A model generated the notes under the pieces. It was not told the DNA's origin. It made no database searches and was given only the letters and a program-made list of their open reading frames with translations. 64,000 nucleotides of DNA from Caballeronia terrestris (GTDB lineage Bacteria > Pseudomonadota > Gammaproteobacteria > Burkholderiales > Burkholderiaceae): the NCBI RefSeq assembly GCF_001544515.1, contig NZ_FCOL02000025.1, positions 22,296-86,295 of the forward strand, written 5' to 3'. Both the position numbers and the translations under genes were made by a program. Below are positions 9,432-17,463 of the stretch, piece after piece (position 1 is the first letter of the stretch; every line of letters starts with the position of its first letter).

Positions 9432-11516
9432 ATGTCCGCAGGTCTCAACGCCGCGCAAAACGAAGCGGTGCGCTATCTCGACGGTCCCTGTCTTGTCCTC
9501 GCCGGGGCCGGCAGCGGCAAGACGCGCGTGATCACGCAGAAGATCGCGCATTTGATCGAACGCAAGGGTTTCGAGCCGAAGCACATCGCCGCGCTCACCT
9601 TCACGAACAAGGCCGCGCTGGAAATGCGCGAGCGCACAGCGAAGCTCCTCGACGGCAAGACGCTCACCACGCCCGGCAAGGAAGGCCGCAAGGTGCCCGT
9701 CAACCAGTTGACGATCTGCACCTTTCACTCGCTTGGCGTGCAGATCATGCGGCAAGAAGCGGCGCACGTCGGGCTGAAGCCGCAGTTCTCGATCATGGAT
9801 TCCGACGATTGCTTCGGCATGGTGCAGGAACAGCTCGGCACCACCGACAAGGGCCTGATCCGCAAGATCCAGTCGATCATCTCGCTGTGGAAGAACGCGA
9901 TGGTGTCGCCGGATCAGGCGTCGGTGCTGGCCGCGACCGAGGACGAGCATCAGGCGGCGATCGTCTACCGCAGCTACGCCGCAACGCTGCACGCGTACCA
10001 GGCGCTCGATTTCGACGACCTGATCCTGCGCCCCGCGCAGCTTTTCGCGGAAAACGAGCAAGTGCGCGACAAGTGGCAGAACCGCCTGCGCTATCTGCTC
10101 ATCGATGAATATCAGGATACGAACGCCTGCCAGTACGAGCTGCTTAAGTTGCTGGCCGGCCCGCGCGCGGCGTTCACGGCGGTTGGCGACGACGATCAGG
10201 CCATCTACGGCTGGCGCGGCGCCACGCTGGAAAATCTCGCGCAGCTCGGCAAGGATTTCCCGAAGCTGCACGTCGTGAAGCTGGAGCAGAACTACCGCTC
10301 GACGGTGCGAATTCTGACCGCCGCGAACAACGTGATCGCGAACAATCCGAAGCTCTTCGAGAAGAAGCTCTGGTCCGAGCACGGCATGGGCGACACGATC
10401 ACCGTCACCGGCTGCAACGATGAGGAACACGAGGCGGAATCGGTCGTGTTCCGTCTCTCGGCGCACAAGTTCGAGCGGCGCGCGGCGTTTCGCGACTACG
10501 CCATCCTGTATCGCGGGAATTTTCAGGCGCGCATCTTCGAGCAGGTGTTGCGGCGCGAGCGCATTCCGTACGTGCTCTCGGGCGGCCAGTCGTTCTTCGA
10601 CAAGGCCGAGATCAAGGACATCATCGCGTACCTGCGCCTAATCGCGAACCCCAACGACGATCCCGCGTTCATCCGCGCGATCACGACGCCGCGCCGAGGC
10701 GTCGGCAACACGACGCTCGAAGCGCTCGGATCGTTTGCGGGCGCGGCGAAGGTGTCGCTGTTCGAGGCGGTGTTCATGGGCGGCATCGAGGCGCGGCTGT
10801 CGGCGCGGCAGGTCGAGCCGCTGCGCACATTCTGCGACTGGATGCAGCGCCTCTCCGACCGCGCCGCACGCGACCCGGCGACGACCGTCCTCGACGACAT
10901 GATGGAAGCGATCCATTACGAGGCGTATCTCTACGATGCCCACGACGAGCGGCAGGCGCAGTCGAAGTGGCAGAACGTGCTGGAGTTCTGCGAGTGGCTG
11001 AAGCGCAAGGGCACGAAGCCTGAGCGCACGGGCGATGCCGAGCAGACCGGCTACGACAACGCCGACGGTTTCGGCGACGAGGGCAAGAACCTGCTCGGGC
11101 TGATCCAGACGGTCGCGCTGATGTCGATGCTCGAAGGCAAGGACGAAGACCCCGACGCGGTGCGGCTCTCGACGGTGCATGCGTCGAAGGGGCTGGAGTA
11201 TCCGCACGTGTTTCTGGTGGGCGTCGAGGAAGGGATCATGCCGCACCGGGGCGGCTCGGACGATGGTCCCGTCGACGAGGGGCGGATCGAGGAGGAGCGG
11301 CGGCTGATGTATGTCGCGATCACGCGGGCGCAGCGCAGTTTGCATCTGAACTGGTGCAAGAAGAGGAAGCGGGCGCGGGAGACGGTGGTGTGCGAACCGT
11401 CGCGGTTCATCCCGGAGATGCTGCTCGACGATGCGCCGCCGCCGACCGAAGACGAAGCGCCGATGACGCCGAAAGACCGGATGGCGATGCTGAAGGCGAT
11501 GTTGCAGAAAGGGTGA
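9432..11516 (+). CDS. rep: Rep/UvrD-type ATP-dependent DNA helicase (superfamily 1)
   Basis: A 694-residue 3'-5' DNA helicase. Motif I is GAGSGKT (residues 25-31), motif Ia AALTFTNKAALEM, motif II IDEYQDTN, motif III GDDDQAIYGWRGA, motif IV EQNYRS, motif V VRLSTVHASKGLEYPHVF and motif VI RRLMYVAITRAQ. All SF1A motifs are in order and intact. The length (about 700) and lack of a long C-terminal tail fit Rep better than UvrD, so the symbol is a best guess. The ATG at 9432 begins MSAGLNAAQNEAV; the longer upstream frame is low-quality. It probably helps forks past protein blocks. Convergent with the cytochrome gene, sharing a hairpin terminator. Confidence 0.88.
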   Translation: MSAGLNAAQNEAVRYLDGPCLVLAGAGSGKTRVITQKIAHLIERKGFEPKHIAALTFTNKAALEMRERTAKLLDGKTLTTPGKEGRKVPVNQLTICTFHSLGVQIMRQEAAHVGLKPQFSIMDSDDCFGMVQEQLGTTDKGLIRKIQSIISLWKNAMVSPDQASVLAATEDEHQAAIVYRSYAATLHAYQALDFDDLILRPAQLFAENEQVRDKWQNRLRYLLIDEYQDTNACQYELLKLLAGPRAAFTAVGDDDQAIYGWRGATLENLAQLGKDFPKLHVVKLEQNYRSTVRILTAANNVIANNPKLFEKKLWSEHGMGDTITVTGCNDEEHEAESVVFRLSAHKFERRAAFRDYAILYRGNFQARIFEQVLRRERIPYVLSGGQSFFDKAEIKDIIAYLRLIANPNDDPAFIRAITTPRRGVGNTTLEALGSFAGAAKVSLFEAVFMGGIEARLSARQVEPLRTFCDWMQRLSDRAARDPATTVLDDMMEAIHYEAYLYDAHDERQAQSKWQNVLEFCEWLKRKGTKPERTGDAEQTGYDNADGFGDEGKNLLGLIQTVALMSMLEGKDEDPDAVRLSTVHASKGLEYPHVFLVGVEEGIMPHRGGSDDGPVDEGRIEEERRLMYVAITRAQRSLHLNWCKKRKRARETVVCEPSRFIPEMLLDDAPPPTEDEAPMTPKDRMAMLKAMLQKG

Positions 11517-11531
11517 CACTGTCTCAGGCGA

Positions 11532-11573
11532 AAAGGCCCTGCGAATGCTGGCATTCGCAGGGCCTTTGCTTTT
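11532..11573 (+). terminator. Bidirectional terminator between rep and the cytochrome c gene
   Basis: A strong stem of AAGGCCCTGCGAATG and its complement, with a very short loop. It is flanked by an A-run on one side and T-rich sequence on the other, so it can serve both convergent genes. Confidence 0.8.
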
Positions 11574-11586
11574 GCCGCCGATCCGC

Positions 11587-12480
11587 CTACTTCGCCGCGC
11601 TGACCATATAGTCGACCGCGGCTTTCACATCGGCGTCGGACGCATTCGATCCGCCCTTCGGCGGCATCGCGCCCTTGCCCTTCAGCGCGTAGCCGTAGAC
11701 GGTGTCCATCGGTTCCTTCAGGCGCTCAGCCCAGGCGGCCTTGTCGCCAAACTTGGGCGCGTTCAGCACGCCCGCCGCGTGGCACGCCTGACACACCTGC
11801 GTGTAGAGCGCTTTGCCCGCCTGGGATGCATCCGCGCTCTGCGCGCCCGCCTCCGGTGCCGCGGCCGTCTGCGGTACGGAAGCCAGTGCGGCGACGGCGG
11901 CCGCGGCTTGCGAATCGCCCTGCGCACCCGAAGCGGGCGCTGCAGGAGCCGCCGCCGTAGCCGCCGCCGCTCCCGGCGCAGGTTGCTTGGGCTCTTCGAG
12001 CTTGCCGCCGCTGCCGTTCGCCATATAGACGATCGCCCGGCCGATCTCGAAGTCGCTGTAATCGTCGGGACTCGTGCCGCCGCGCGCCGGCATCGCGCCC
12101 TTGCCGTTCAGCGCGTTGTGCAGCAGCGCGTCATAGCCCTCGGCGATGCGTGGCGCCCAACTGCCGGCATCGCCGAATTTCGGGGCGCCTGCCGTGCCCG
12201 CCGCGTGGCAGGTCGAGCAGACGGCCTTGTAGACGGCTTCGCCCGTCTTGAAGACGCGCGGCGCGTTGGCATCGCGGATATCGACTTGTGCGACGGGCGC
12301 GATGCGCGCCGCGACGGATGCATCGGAGAACAGGTCGGTGCCCGCGCCGGTGCGTGTCGTGTTGTTCACGTACACCGCGAGCAGAATGATGATGACGATG
12401 GGGACGGCAAACCCGGCGATGACCGCTGCGATGAGCTGGCCGGGCGTTTTGATCAGGGCTCCGTGGGGTGCTTCACTCAT
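11587..12480 (-). CDS. Membrane-anchored di-haem cytochrome c (c5 type)
   Basis: A 297-residue protein with an uncleaved N-terminal membrane helix (residues 17-38) and two class I c-type domains. Each has a CxxCH haem site (CSTCH near 88-92, CQACH near 230-234) and a distal Met in GKGAMPARGG or GKGAMPPKGG. An Ala/Pro-rich linker of about 60 residues joins the domains. The periplasmic haem domains likely carry electrons in respiration. The domains resemble each other closely, suggesting internal duplication. GGGAGA precedes the ATG; an upstream in-frame ATG is less likely. The electron donor and acceptor are not apparent from the neighbours. Confidence 0.9.
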   Translation of the reverse strand: MSEAPHGALIKTPGQLIAAVIAGFAVPIVIIILLAVYVNNTTRTGAGTDLFSDASVAARIAPVAQVDIRDANAPRVFKTGEAVYKAVCSTCHAAGTAGAPKFGDAGSWAPRIAEGYDALLHNALNGKGAMPARGGTSPDDYSDFEIGRAIVYMANGSGGKLEEPKQPAPGAAAATAAAPAAPASGAQGDSQAAAAVAALASVPQTAAAPEAGAQSADASQAGKALYTQVCQACHAAGVLNAPKFGDKAAWAERLKEPMDTVYGYALKGKGAMPPKGGSNASDADVKAAVDYMVSAAK

Positions 12481-12773
12481 GCTTGTCTCGTCTCCCGTTT
12501 TATGTGTGAGTCGTTCAGCGACAGCGTGACAGCAACGGCAACTTCCGTACAGCACGGACGATTATAGACGGAACGCTTAACGGACGGCGCGCGCCGCCCA
12601 GTGCGGGTGAGGCGCGTTTACCCGCATCGCGGCGGGCTGTTCGAGGGCGTCGGAAAGGGCTGTCCAGCCCCGTCCGATGGACGGATCGAGCGAAAACAGG
12701 TATCCTCTCGGACTCGCATGGGCGCTGCTCCAGGCTTCTTTCACGCTGGTTTGGCGGTGCCTTCGCTTCAAAT

Positions 12774-12849
12774 GCGCCCGTAGCTCAATGGATAGAGTAC
12801 TGCCCTCCGAAGGCAGGGGTTGCTGGTTCGATCCCAGCCGGGCGCACCA
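12774..12849 (+). tRNA. tRNA-Arg (anticodon CCG)
   Basis: A full cloverleaf of 76 bases: acceptor GCGCCCG pairs with CGGGCGC, the D-arm is AGCTCAATGGATAGAGT, the anticodon arm CTGCC-CTCCGAA-GGCAG has CCG in the loop, the T-arm contains GGTTCGATCC, and the 3' CCA is encoded. It reads CGG codons. Such tRNA 3' ends are common integration sites, and a decayed defence gene lies just downstream. Confidence 0.97.
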
Positions 12850-12984
12850 AAGTTAAGCCTTATGATCCGTCGGTTATCGGTCGGTCGGTTTCCTTAATCG
12901 TCGTCAATCATCTACAGAGACTTGTTGTCCTGTCTATCCGCCCGCAAGGTGATTGACGGGCATTTCTGTTGGACGACGCCCCTG

Positions 12985-13130
12985 CATGTGAAAGGTAGAC
13001 TGTTAAACCATCGATAGGATCAAAACGTCACCCCCTGCTCGCTCCCTTATTGAGGGTTTCGACGACGCTCAAACAGTAAGCATCAATGCGACCCAGCCCT
13101 CTGCGAAGTTTGCACGGTTGGGTTTTCTCG
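12985..13130 (+). ncRNA. Candidate structured RNA upstream of an Abi_2/AbiF-type gene
   Basis: Between the tRNA and the abi remnant the DNA is non-coding but shows nested pairing. CGTC (13026) can pair with GACG downstream around a CCCTTATTGAGGG hairpin. A second stem, ACCCAGCC (13091-13098) with GGTTGGGT (13116-13123), is followed by TTTT like a terminator. I recall that a conserved structured RNA has been described upstream of abiF/Abi_2 genes; the CGACCCAGCC ... GGTTGGGTTTT ending resembles such leaders. The identification rests on context and hand folding only, and the 5' end is a guess. Confidence 0.4.
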
Positions 13131-13163
13131 TTTAGGGATACTAGAAGTAGAGAAGAAATGCCG

Positions 13164-13323
13164 ATGCCGTACACGAAACCGCACCTGCCCTATGACGCTC
13201 AACTTGCATTGCTTAGAGAAAGCGGCCTGCGTATCGACGACGAGCAACACGCAATGTCGCCTCGATAAGCTTGGATACTACCGTCTAAGCGGTTATCTCT
13301 ATCCGTTTCGCGTCTTGTGCTAA
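13164..13323 (+). pseudogene. Abi_2/AbiF family abortive-infection gene remnant
   Basis: The first frame starts MPYTKPHLPYDAQLALLRES, an opening typical of Abi_2/AbiF phage-defence proteins. It ends early at 13268. In the +1 frame the same stretch continues CRLDKLGYYRLSGYLYPFR, the next conserved Abi block, and stops at 13323. So the coding sequence is broken by a small indel near 13240-13258, then by a stop, and most of a normal protein of about 300 residues is missing. A further fragment in yet another frame (FNAFQAALTTIDFNGNKLSQ, to about 13438) may be unrelated debris. It lies next to tRNA-Arg. Confidence 0.75.
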
Positions 13324-13442
13324 ACGACGGTGATGCGAACCCACCAAAGCGAGACTCACGATTCATCGAGGGTTCAACGCCTTTCAAGCCGCCCTCACCA
13401 CCATCGACTTCAACGGCAACAAACTCTCGCAAGACTAAAGCC

Positions 13443-14432
13443 TCAAACCCCCAGCGAAGTCCCATACCCAAACCCCATCCCCGCCAGCCACCTCCGATAA
13501 GCCACCGACATCCGATCGCACCGCTGATGCAGCTCCGCCGCCGGATCCAGGGGCAAATACTTCGGATATTGCGACTCCACGATCGGCGTGTCCTGCATCA
13601 ATATCTCCATATTGAAGTCGTAAAGCTCCTGATCCGAGTGCGCAGTCTCATCCTCGTGCACCGACACGAGCCACGCCCGCGTCTGCTCCCCGCTCACCGG
13701 CGACGCGGCCAGCATGATATGTAGCGCGCCCTGCCCACCCGCCGCCATCTTGGTGAGACTCGCGATCAACGGCCGCTTCACCCGATACGCATACTCGATC
13801 AATGCCCCGCCGCCCTGCCCCGGCAAGCCCGCCGGCTGCCAGAACCGGCACTGCCGCGCGACGAGCCCGTCGTTCGTCTCCGATACCTCGTAATCCGGCA
13901 CCTCCGCGAACGAGTGCTCGCCGAGAATTCCCGTGTGCACGAACGGAAAGTGCGCCATATCGAGAAAATTCTCAACGACGCGCGGGGCCGACGAACGCAC
14001 GTCCTGCGGCGCGAGATTGATCGTGCGCGCGCCGGCCGTCGCGTATTCGGGGAAGAAATCGAGCGCATACGCCGGCTCGCCGAGACATACCCACACCACG
14101 CCGTACTTCTCCTCCGCGAGATAGGTCTTCGTACAAGCGCGCTTCGACGGGCGGATCGACGGATTCGACGGAATGTGGAGACACTGCCCTTCGATGTCGT
14201 AGCGCCATCCGTGGTACGGACACGTGATCTGGTCGCCCGCGACCGTCCCGAGGGACAGTTGCGCGCCACGGTGCGGACAGTAGTCGCGCCATAGATGTGC
14301 CGTGCCCGCCGTATCGCGCCACACGACGAGCCGCTCGTCCGCGACGACGAATGCGTACGCGTGATCGGCGAGCACGTCGGCGCTGTTGCAGACGGGGAGC
14401 CATTCGCTGAAAAGCTGGGAATCGTTTCGCAT
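13443..14432 (-). CDS. Rieske [2Fe-2S] aromatic ring-hydroxylating oxygenase, alpha subunit type
   Basis: A 329-residue oxygenase component. The N-terminal Rieske domain has CPHRG (about residue 51) and CPYHGW (about residue 70), the Cys-x-His / Cys-x2-His ligands of a [2Fe-2S] cluster. The C-terminal catalytic domain contains ENFLDMAHFPFVHTGILG, where Asp and two His bind the mononuclear iron. The length and layout fit the VanA/phthalate-dioxygenase (group I) type, which works with a separate reductase. No reductase gene is adjacent, so its electron partner and substrate are unknown. The gene abuts the decayed Abi region. Confidence 0.88.
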   Translation of the reverse strand: MRNDSQLFSEWLPVCNSADVLADHAYAFVVADERLVVWRDTAGTAHLWRDYCPHRGAQLSLGTVAGDQITCPYHGWRYDIEGQCLHIPSNPSIRPSKRACTKTYLAEEKYGVVWVCLGEPAYALDFFPEYATAGARTINLAPQDVRSSAPRVVENFLDMAHFPFVHTGILGEHSFAEVPDYEVSETNDGLVARQCRFWQPAGLPGQGGGALIEYAYRVKRPLIASLTKMAAGGQGALHIMLAASPVSGEQTRAWLVSVHEDETAHSDQELYDFNMEILMQDTPIVESQYPKYLPLDPAAELHQRCDRMSVAYRRWLAGMGFGYGTSLGV

Positions 14433-14667
14433 GAACGCCTGAAAAGCCTGTAAGAACCTCGCACGTTACGTCCCGAAAGCTTTACAGCGCAAGCGTCCGG
14501 CCGATAACAAATCCGTCCCGCTCCACACGAGACAGCAAACACAGTAGCGTCTCAAAAAAATGCAGAATATCGCTTCGTCCGATGAGCGCATTTAATAGCC
14601 ATCGAGCAGCCATCGGCATCAAAACAAAAGGCCAAGACCCAGACCAAGGGGAGCCAGTAAGGAGCAG

Positions 14668-15753
14668 GTGCAAGAACCCGCGCGCCAGGGGTATGCGTTC
14701 GCATGGTCGGCGCATCGGAATCCCGAGCACGAGCAGGCGACTTTGCGCGTCTGGATGGGTGCGATGGTGCTCGTCGCGTACCTTGCGTACGCGTGGTTTC
14801 ATCCGACGCACGATTCGGCGGAAATGGTGATCTTCGTCGCCGTGTACGTCGCCTACGGGGCCGCGAGCCTGATCGCCGTGCGGACGATGGCCGGCCCGTC
14901 GCGCGTGCGGCTCGTGATCACGACCATCTCGGATCAGGCGCTCGTCGCGGTCGGGATCGCGATCGGCGGGGCGCTCGGCCTGCCGCTGCTGTGGGTCGTG
15001 TTCTGGTTTCTGATCGGATCGGGCTGCCGTTACGGCAAGACGACGCTCGCCGTCTCATGCGCGACGGCGCTAATCGCGATCGCCGCGCTCGCAGGCTGGC
15101 AGCCGTGGTGGCAAGCGAATCGCCCGGCGGCGCTGGGAGTGGCGCTGTCGGTGCTGGGGGCGTCGGTGTATTTGAGCGTGCTCGTCGACCGGCTCGGCAA
15201 CGCGAACCGCGATCTCGCGCGCCAGGCATCGACCGATCCGCTCACCGGCCTGTCGAACCGTTACGCACTGGAACAGACCGTCGGCCGGGCGATGTCGGCG
15301 ATTTCCGCCGATGCAGCCGACATGTCCGCGCTGCTCCTGATCGATCTCGACGGCTTCAAGGAAGTGAACGATACCTACGGCCACGCGACCGGCGACCTCC
15401 TGCTGCAAGGCTTCGCCGCGCTTCTCACGCGCCGCATGCGCAAGACGGACACGGTCGCGCGCCTGGGCGGCGACGAATTCATCGTGCTCGCGCGTAACGT
15501 GCTGGACCGCGCGGCCGTGCTGGCCGTCGCGGACAGCATCCATGCGATGCTCGCCACGCTGACGTCGGTCGAGGACCGCACGGTGCGCGTGTCGGCGAGT
15601 GTCGGCGCGTGCATGATCTACGGCGGCATCGGGGCGCAGCATCGCGACGTCGCGACGCTCATGCGCGCCGCCGACCGCGCGATGTATCGCGCGAAGACGC
15701 TCGGCCAGGGGCAAACCGTCTTCGCCGATGGCGGCGACTTCGAAACAGGCTGA
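14668..15753 (+). CDS. Membrane-bound diguanylate cyclase (GGDEF)
   Basis: Makes cyclic di-GMP from two GTP. The 361-residue protein begins with a soluble stretch (GYAFAWSAHRNPEHEQATLR) that I recall in front of 5-TM RpfC-like sensor domains. About five membrane helices follow (roughly residues 28-170), then a GGDEF domain from about 185. The active-site motif RLGGDEFIVL is intact, with DPLTGLSNR and DLDGFKEVND ahead of it. No clear RxxD inhibitory site is visible before the motif. The start is GTG with AAGGAG close by (only about three bases), so it is slightly uncertain. It converges on fliA with a 20-base gap, a sensible setting for motile/sessile control. Confidence 0.9.
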   Translation: MQEPARQGYAFAWSAHRNPEHEQATLRVWMGAMVLVAYLAYAWFHPTHDSAEMVIFVAVYVAYGAASLIAVRTMAGPSRVRLVITTISDQALVAVGIAIGGALGLPLLWVVFWFLIGSGCRYGKTTLAVSCATALIAIAALAGWQPWWQANRPAALGVALSVLGASVYLSVLVDRLGNANRDLARQASTDPLTGLSNRYALEQTVGRAMSAISADAADMSALLLIDLDGFKEVNDTYGHATGDLLLQGFAALLTRRMRKTDTVARLGGDEFIVLARNVLDRAAVLAVADSIHAMLATLTSVEDRTVRVSASVGACMIYGGIGAQHRDVATLMRAADRAMYRAKTLGQGQTVFADGGDFETG

Positions 15754-15773
15754 AACAGACTAAACGCGCTGTC

Positions 15774-16505
15774 TCAAGCTTCCACGCTCGACCACGATTG
15801 CTCGCGCAACTTCGCGCGCAGCCGGGCGACAGCCTGGCTGTGCAGCTGGCAGACCCGCGATTCGCTCACTTCCATCACCGCGCCGATTTCGCGCAGGTTC
15901 AGGCCGCGTTCGTAATAGAGGCCCATCAGCAGCTTTTCGCGTTCCGGCAGCTTGTCGATGGCTTCGATCAGCGCCGATCGCAGGCTGCCGTCGAGCAGCG
16001 CCGAGAGCGGGTCCGAGCGGTCGACGCAATAGCGGTCGAGGAACGGCTCGTCGTCGGCGGAGCGGTCGAAGTCTTCGTAATAGATGAGCTGGCTGCCGTG
16101 CAGGTCCTGCAGCATCGTCTGGTATTCGTCGAGCGGCATCTTCAGGTGGTCGGCGACTTCCTGCTCGCTCGCCGACCGGCCGAGGTTCTGCTCGACCTTG
16201 TGCACCGCCGATTCCACCTCGCGCGACGTCTTGCGCATGCTGCGCGGGAGCCAGTCGTTGGCACGCAGCTCGTCGAGCATCGCGCCGCGAATCCGCTGGC
16301 TCGCGTAGGTTTCGAACTGCGCGCCCTGGTCTTCCTTGTAGCGGTTCGCGGCGTCCATCAGACCGATCATGCCGGCCTGGATCAGGTCGTCGAGATCGAC
16401 GCTCGCCGGCATCTTGGCGACGAGCTGAAGGCCGAGCCGGCGCACGAGCGGCGCATACCGCGTGAGCACTTCGGATTGCGAGAGCTTGCCTTGGGCGTTG
16501 TACAT
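15774..16505 (-). CDS. fliA: Flagellar RNA polymerase sigma factor FliA (sigma-28)
   Basis: A 243-residue alternative sigma factor that transcribes late flagellar and chemotaxis genes. Region 2 reads DLDDLIQAGMIGLMDAANRY with FETYASQRIRGAMLDELR; region 3 is WLPRSMRKTSREVE; region 4 is REKLLMGLYYERGLNLREIGAVMEVSESRVCQLHSQA. These are diagnostic of FliA. AAAGGGGA precedes the ATG. It is the last gene of flhF-flhG-fliA, 19 bases after flhG. Its activity is normally held by FlgM, which is not in this window. Confidence 0.96.
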   Translation of the reverse strand: MYNAQGKLSQSEVLTRYAPLVRRLGLQLVAKMPASVDLDDLIQAGMIGLMDAANRYKEDQGAQFETYASQRIRGAMLDELRANDWLPRSMRKTSREVESAVHKVEQNLGRSASEQEVADHLKMPLDEYQTMLQDLHGSQLIYYEDFDRSADDEPFLDRYCVDRSDPLSALLDGSLRSALIEAIDKLPEREKLLMGLYYERGLNLREIGAVMEVSESRVCQLHSQAVARLRAKLREQSWSSVEA

Positions 16506-16524
16506 CGTGTTCCCCTTTCCTATG

Positions 16525-17463
16525 TCACATCGAGGCCGAGCTGCTCAATTCATGAGCAGCCGGAGCCCCGGCGCGGCGTGCGGCGGTCGATCCGCCGGTC
16601 GCGCCCGTCATTGCTTGCAGTGCTGCCGATCCGTCCGTCAGCTCTCTTGAATTCGCGCGTGAAACCTGCGCCGGCCGCATCGGCCAGTGCAGCAATTCGG
16701 CGGCGATCTGCCGGTAATCGCGCGAGGCTGCCGTCGCCGGAAACGCTTCCACCGCACAGCGCGCCAGTTCCCGCGCCCGACCGACTCGCGCATCCTCCGC
16801 GACGCAGCCCGCCTGCGTGAGCGCCACAGCGAGATACCGGCTCGCGACGCCCGACAGGTTGTCGAACGCGACGGCGGCATCGGCTGCGTTCTGCACATGG
16901 TTCACCAGGACGCGAAACTGTCCGATGGCGTGCGCGTAGTGCAGGCGCTTGATGCAGGCGTAAGCCTCGGTGATCGCCGCGGCAGCCGCCCGCGTGACGA
17001 TCAGGAAATCGTTCGCCTGCGCCGCGAGCGACGACAGCGCGCCGTTGCGATCGAGCTGTGCATCGATCAGGACGATGTCCGCCGGGCCGTCGAGCAGCGC
17101 GCGGCAATGGGCGGCGTCCTGGCTGATGCGTTCGTCGCGGGGTGCTGCGAGCAGCGAAAACCCGAGCGACGTGCGCGTCACCGCGTCCTGCAAAAAGCGC
17201 TTGCCGGAGATCACCGAGGCGAGCGCGCCGGTATCGTCGTGGCCGAGCATCCTGCTGATCGAGCCGCCGTTCTGCCGCTCGTCGATCACGAGCACGTCCT
17301 TCCCCTGAATCGCCAGCGCCGCGCCGAGGTTCGCTACCGCCGACGTGCACCCTATGCCGGCGGGCGCCCCCGTCACCGCGACCACGCGCGAACCGGCGCG
17401 CGTCAGGAGCCGTCTCAGGCCTTCCGCCTGATCGAGCACGAACTTATCCAAAGTGAACCTCAT
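16525..17463 (-). CDS. flhG: FlhG/FleN-like MinD-family flagellar number regulator
   Basis: Member of the MinD/ParA-like family that limits flagellar number and partners FlhF. The 312-residue protein opens with DQAEGLRRLL, the conserved FlhF-contact motif. The P-loop position reads GAPAGIGCTS (residues 32-41): the usual Walker A lysines are absent, with Cys where Lys is expected, so ATP binding or hydrolysis may be altered. The start at 17463 overlaps the 3' end of flhF by 20 bases, indicating coupled translation; an alternative ATG lies 18 bases upstream. The C-terminal 50 residues are Ala/Thr/Ser-rich and weakly conserved. Confidence 0.85.
   Translation of the reverse strand: MRFTLDKFVLDQAEGLRRLLTRAGSRVVAVTGAPAGIGCTSAVANLGAALAIQGKDVLVIDERQNGGSISRMLGHDDTGALASVISGKRFLQDAVTRTSLGFSLLAAPRDERISQDAAHCRALLDGPADIVLIDAQLDRNGALSSLAAQANDFLIVTRAAAAAITEAYACIKRLHYAHAIGQFRVLVNHVQNAADAAVAFDNLSGVASRYLAVALTQAGCVAEDARVGRARELARCAVEAFPATAASRDYRQIAAELLHWPMRPAQVSRANSRELTDGSAALQAMTGATGGSTAARRAGAPAAHELSSSASM

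Noticed and set aside
13352..13438. Peptide fragment ending NGNKLSQD downstream of the abi remnant
   Set aside because: Too short and without a recognised family; it could be debris of the same element, but no separate feature is supported.
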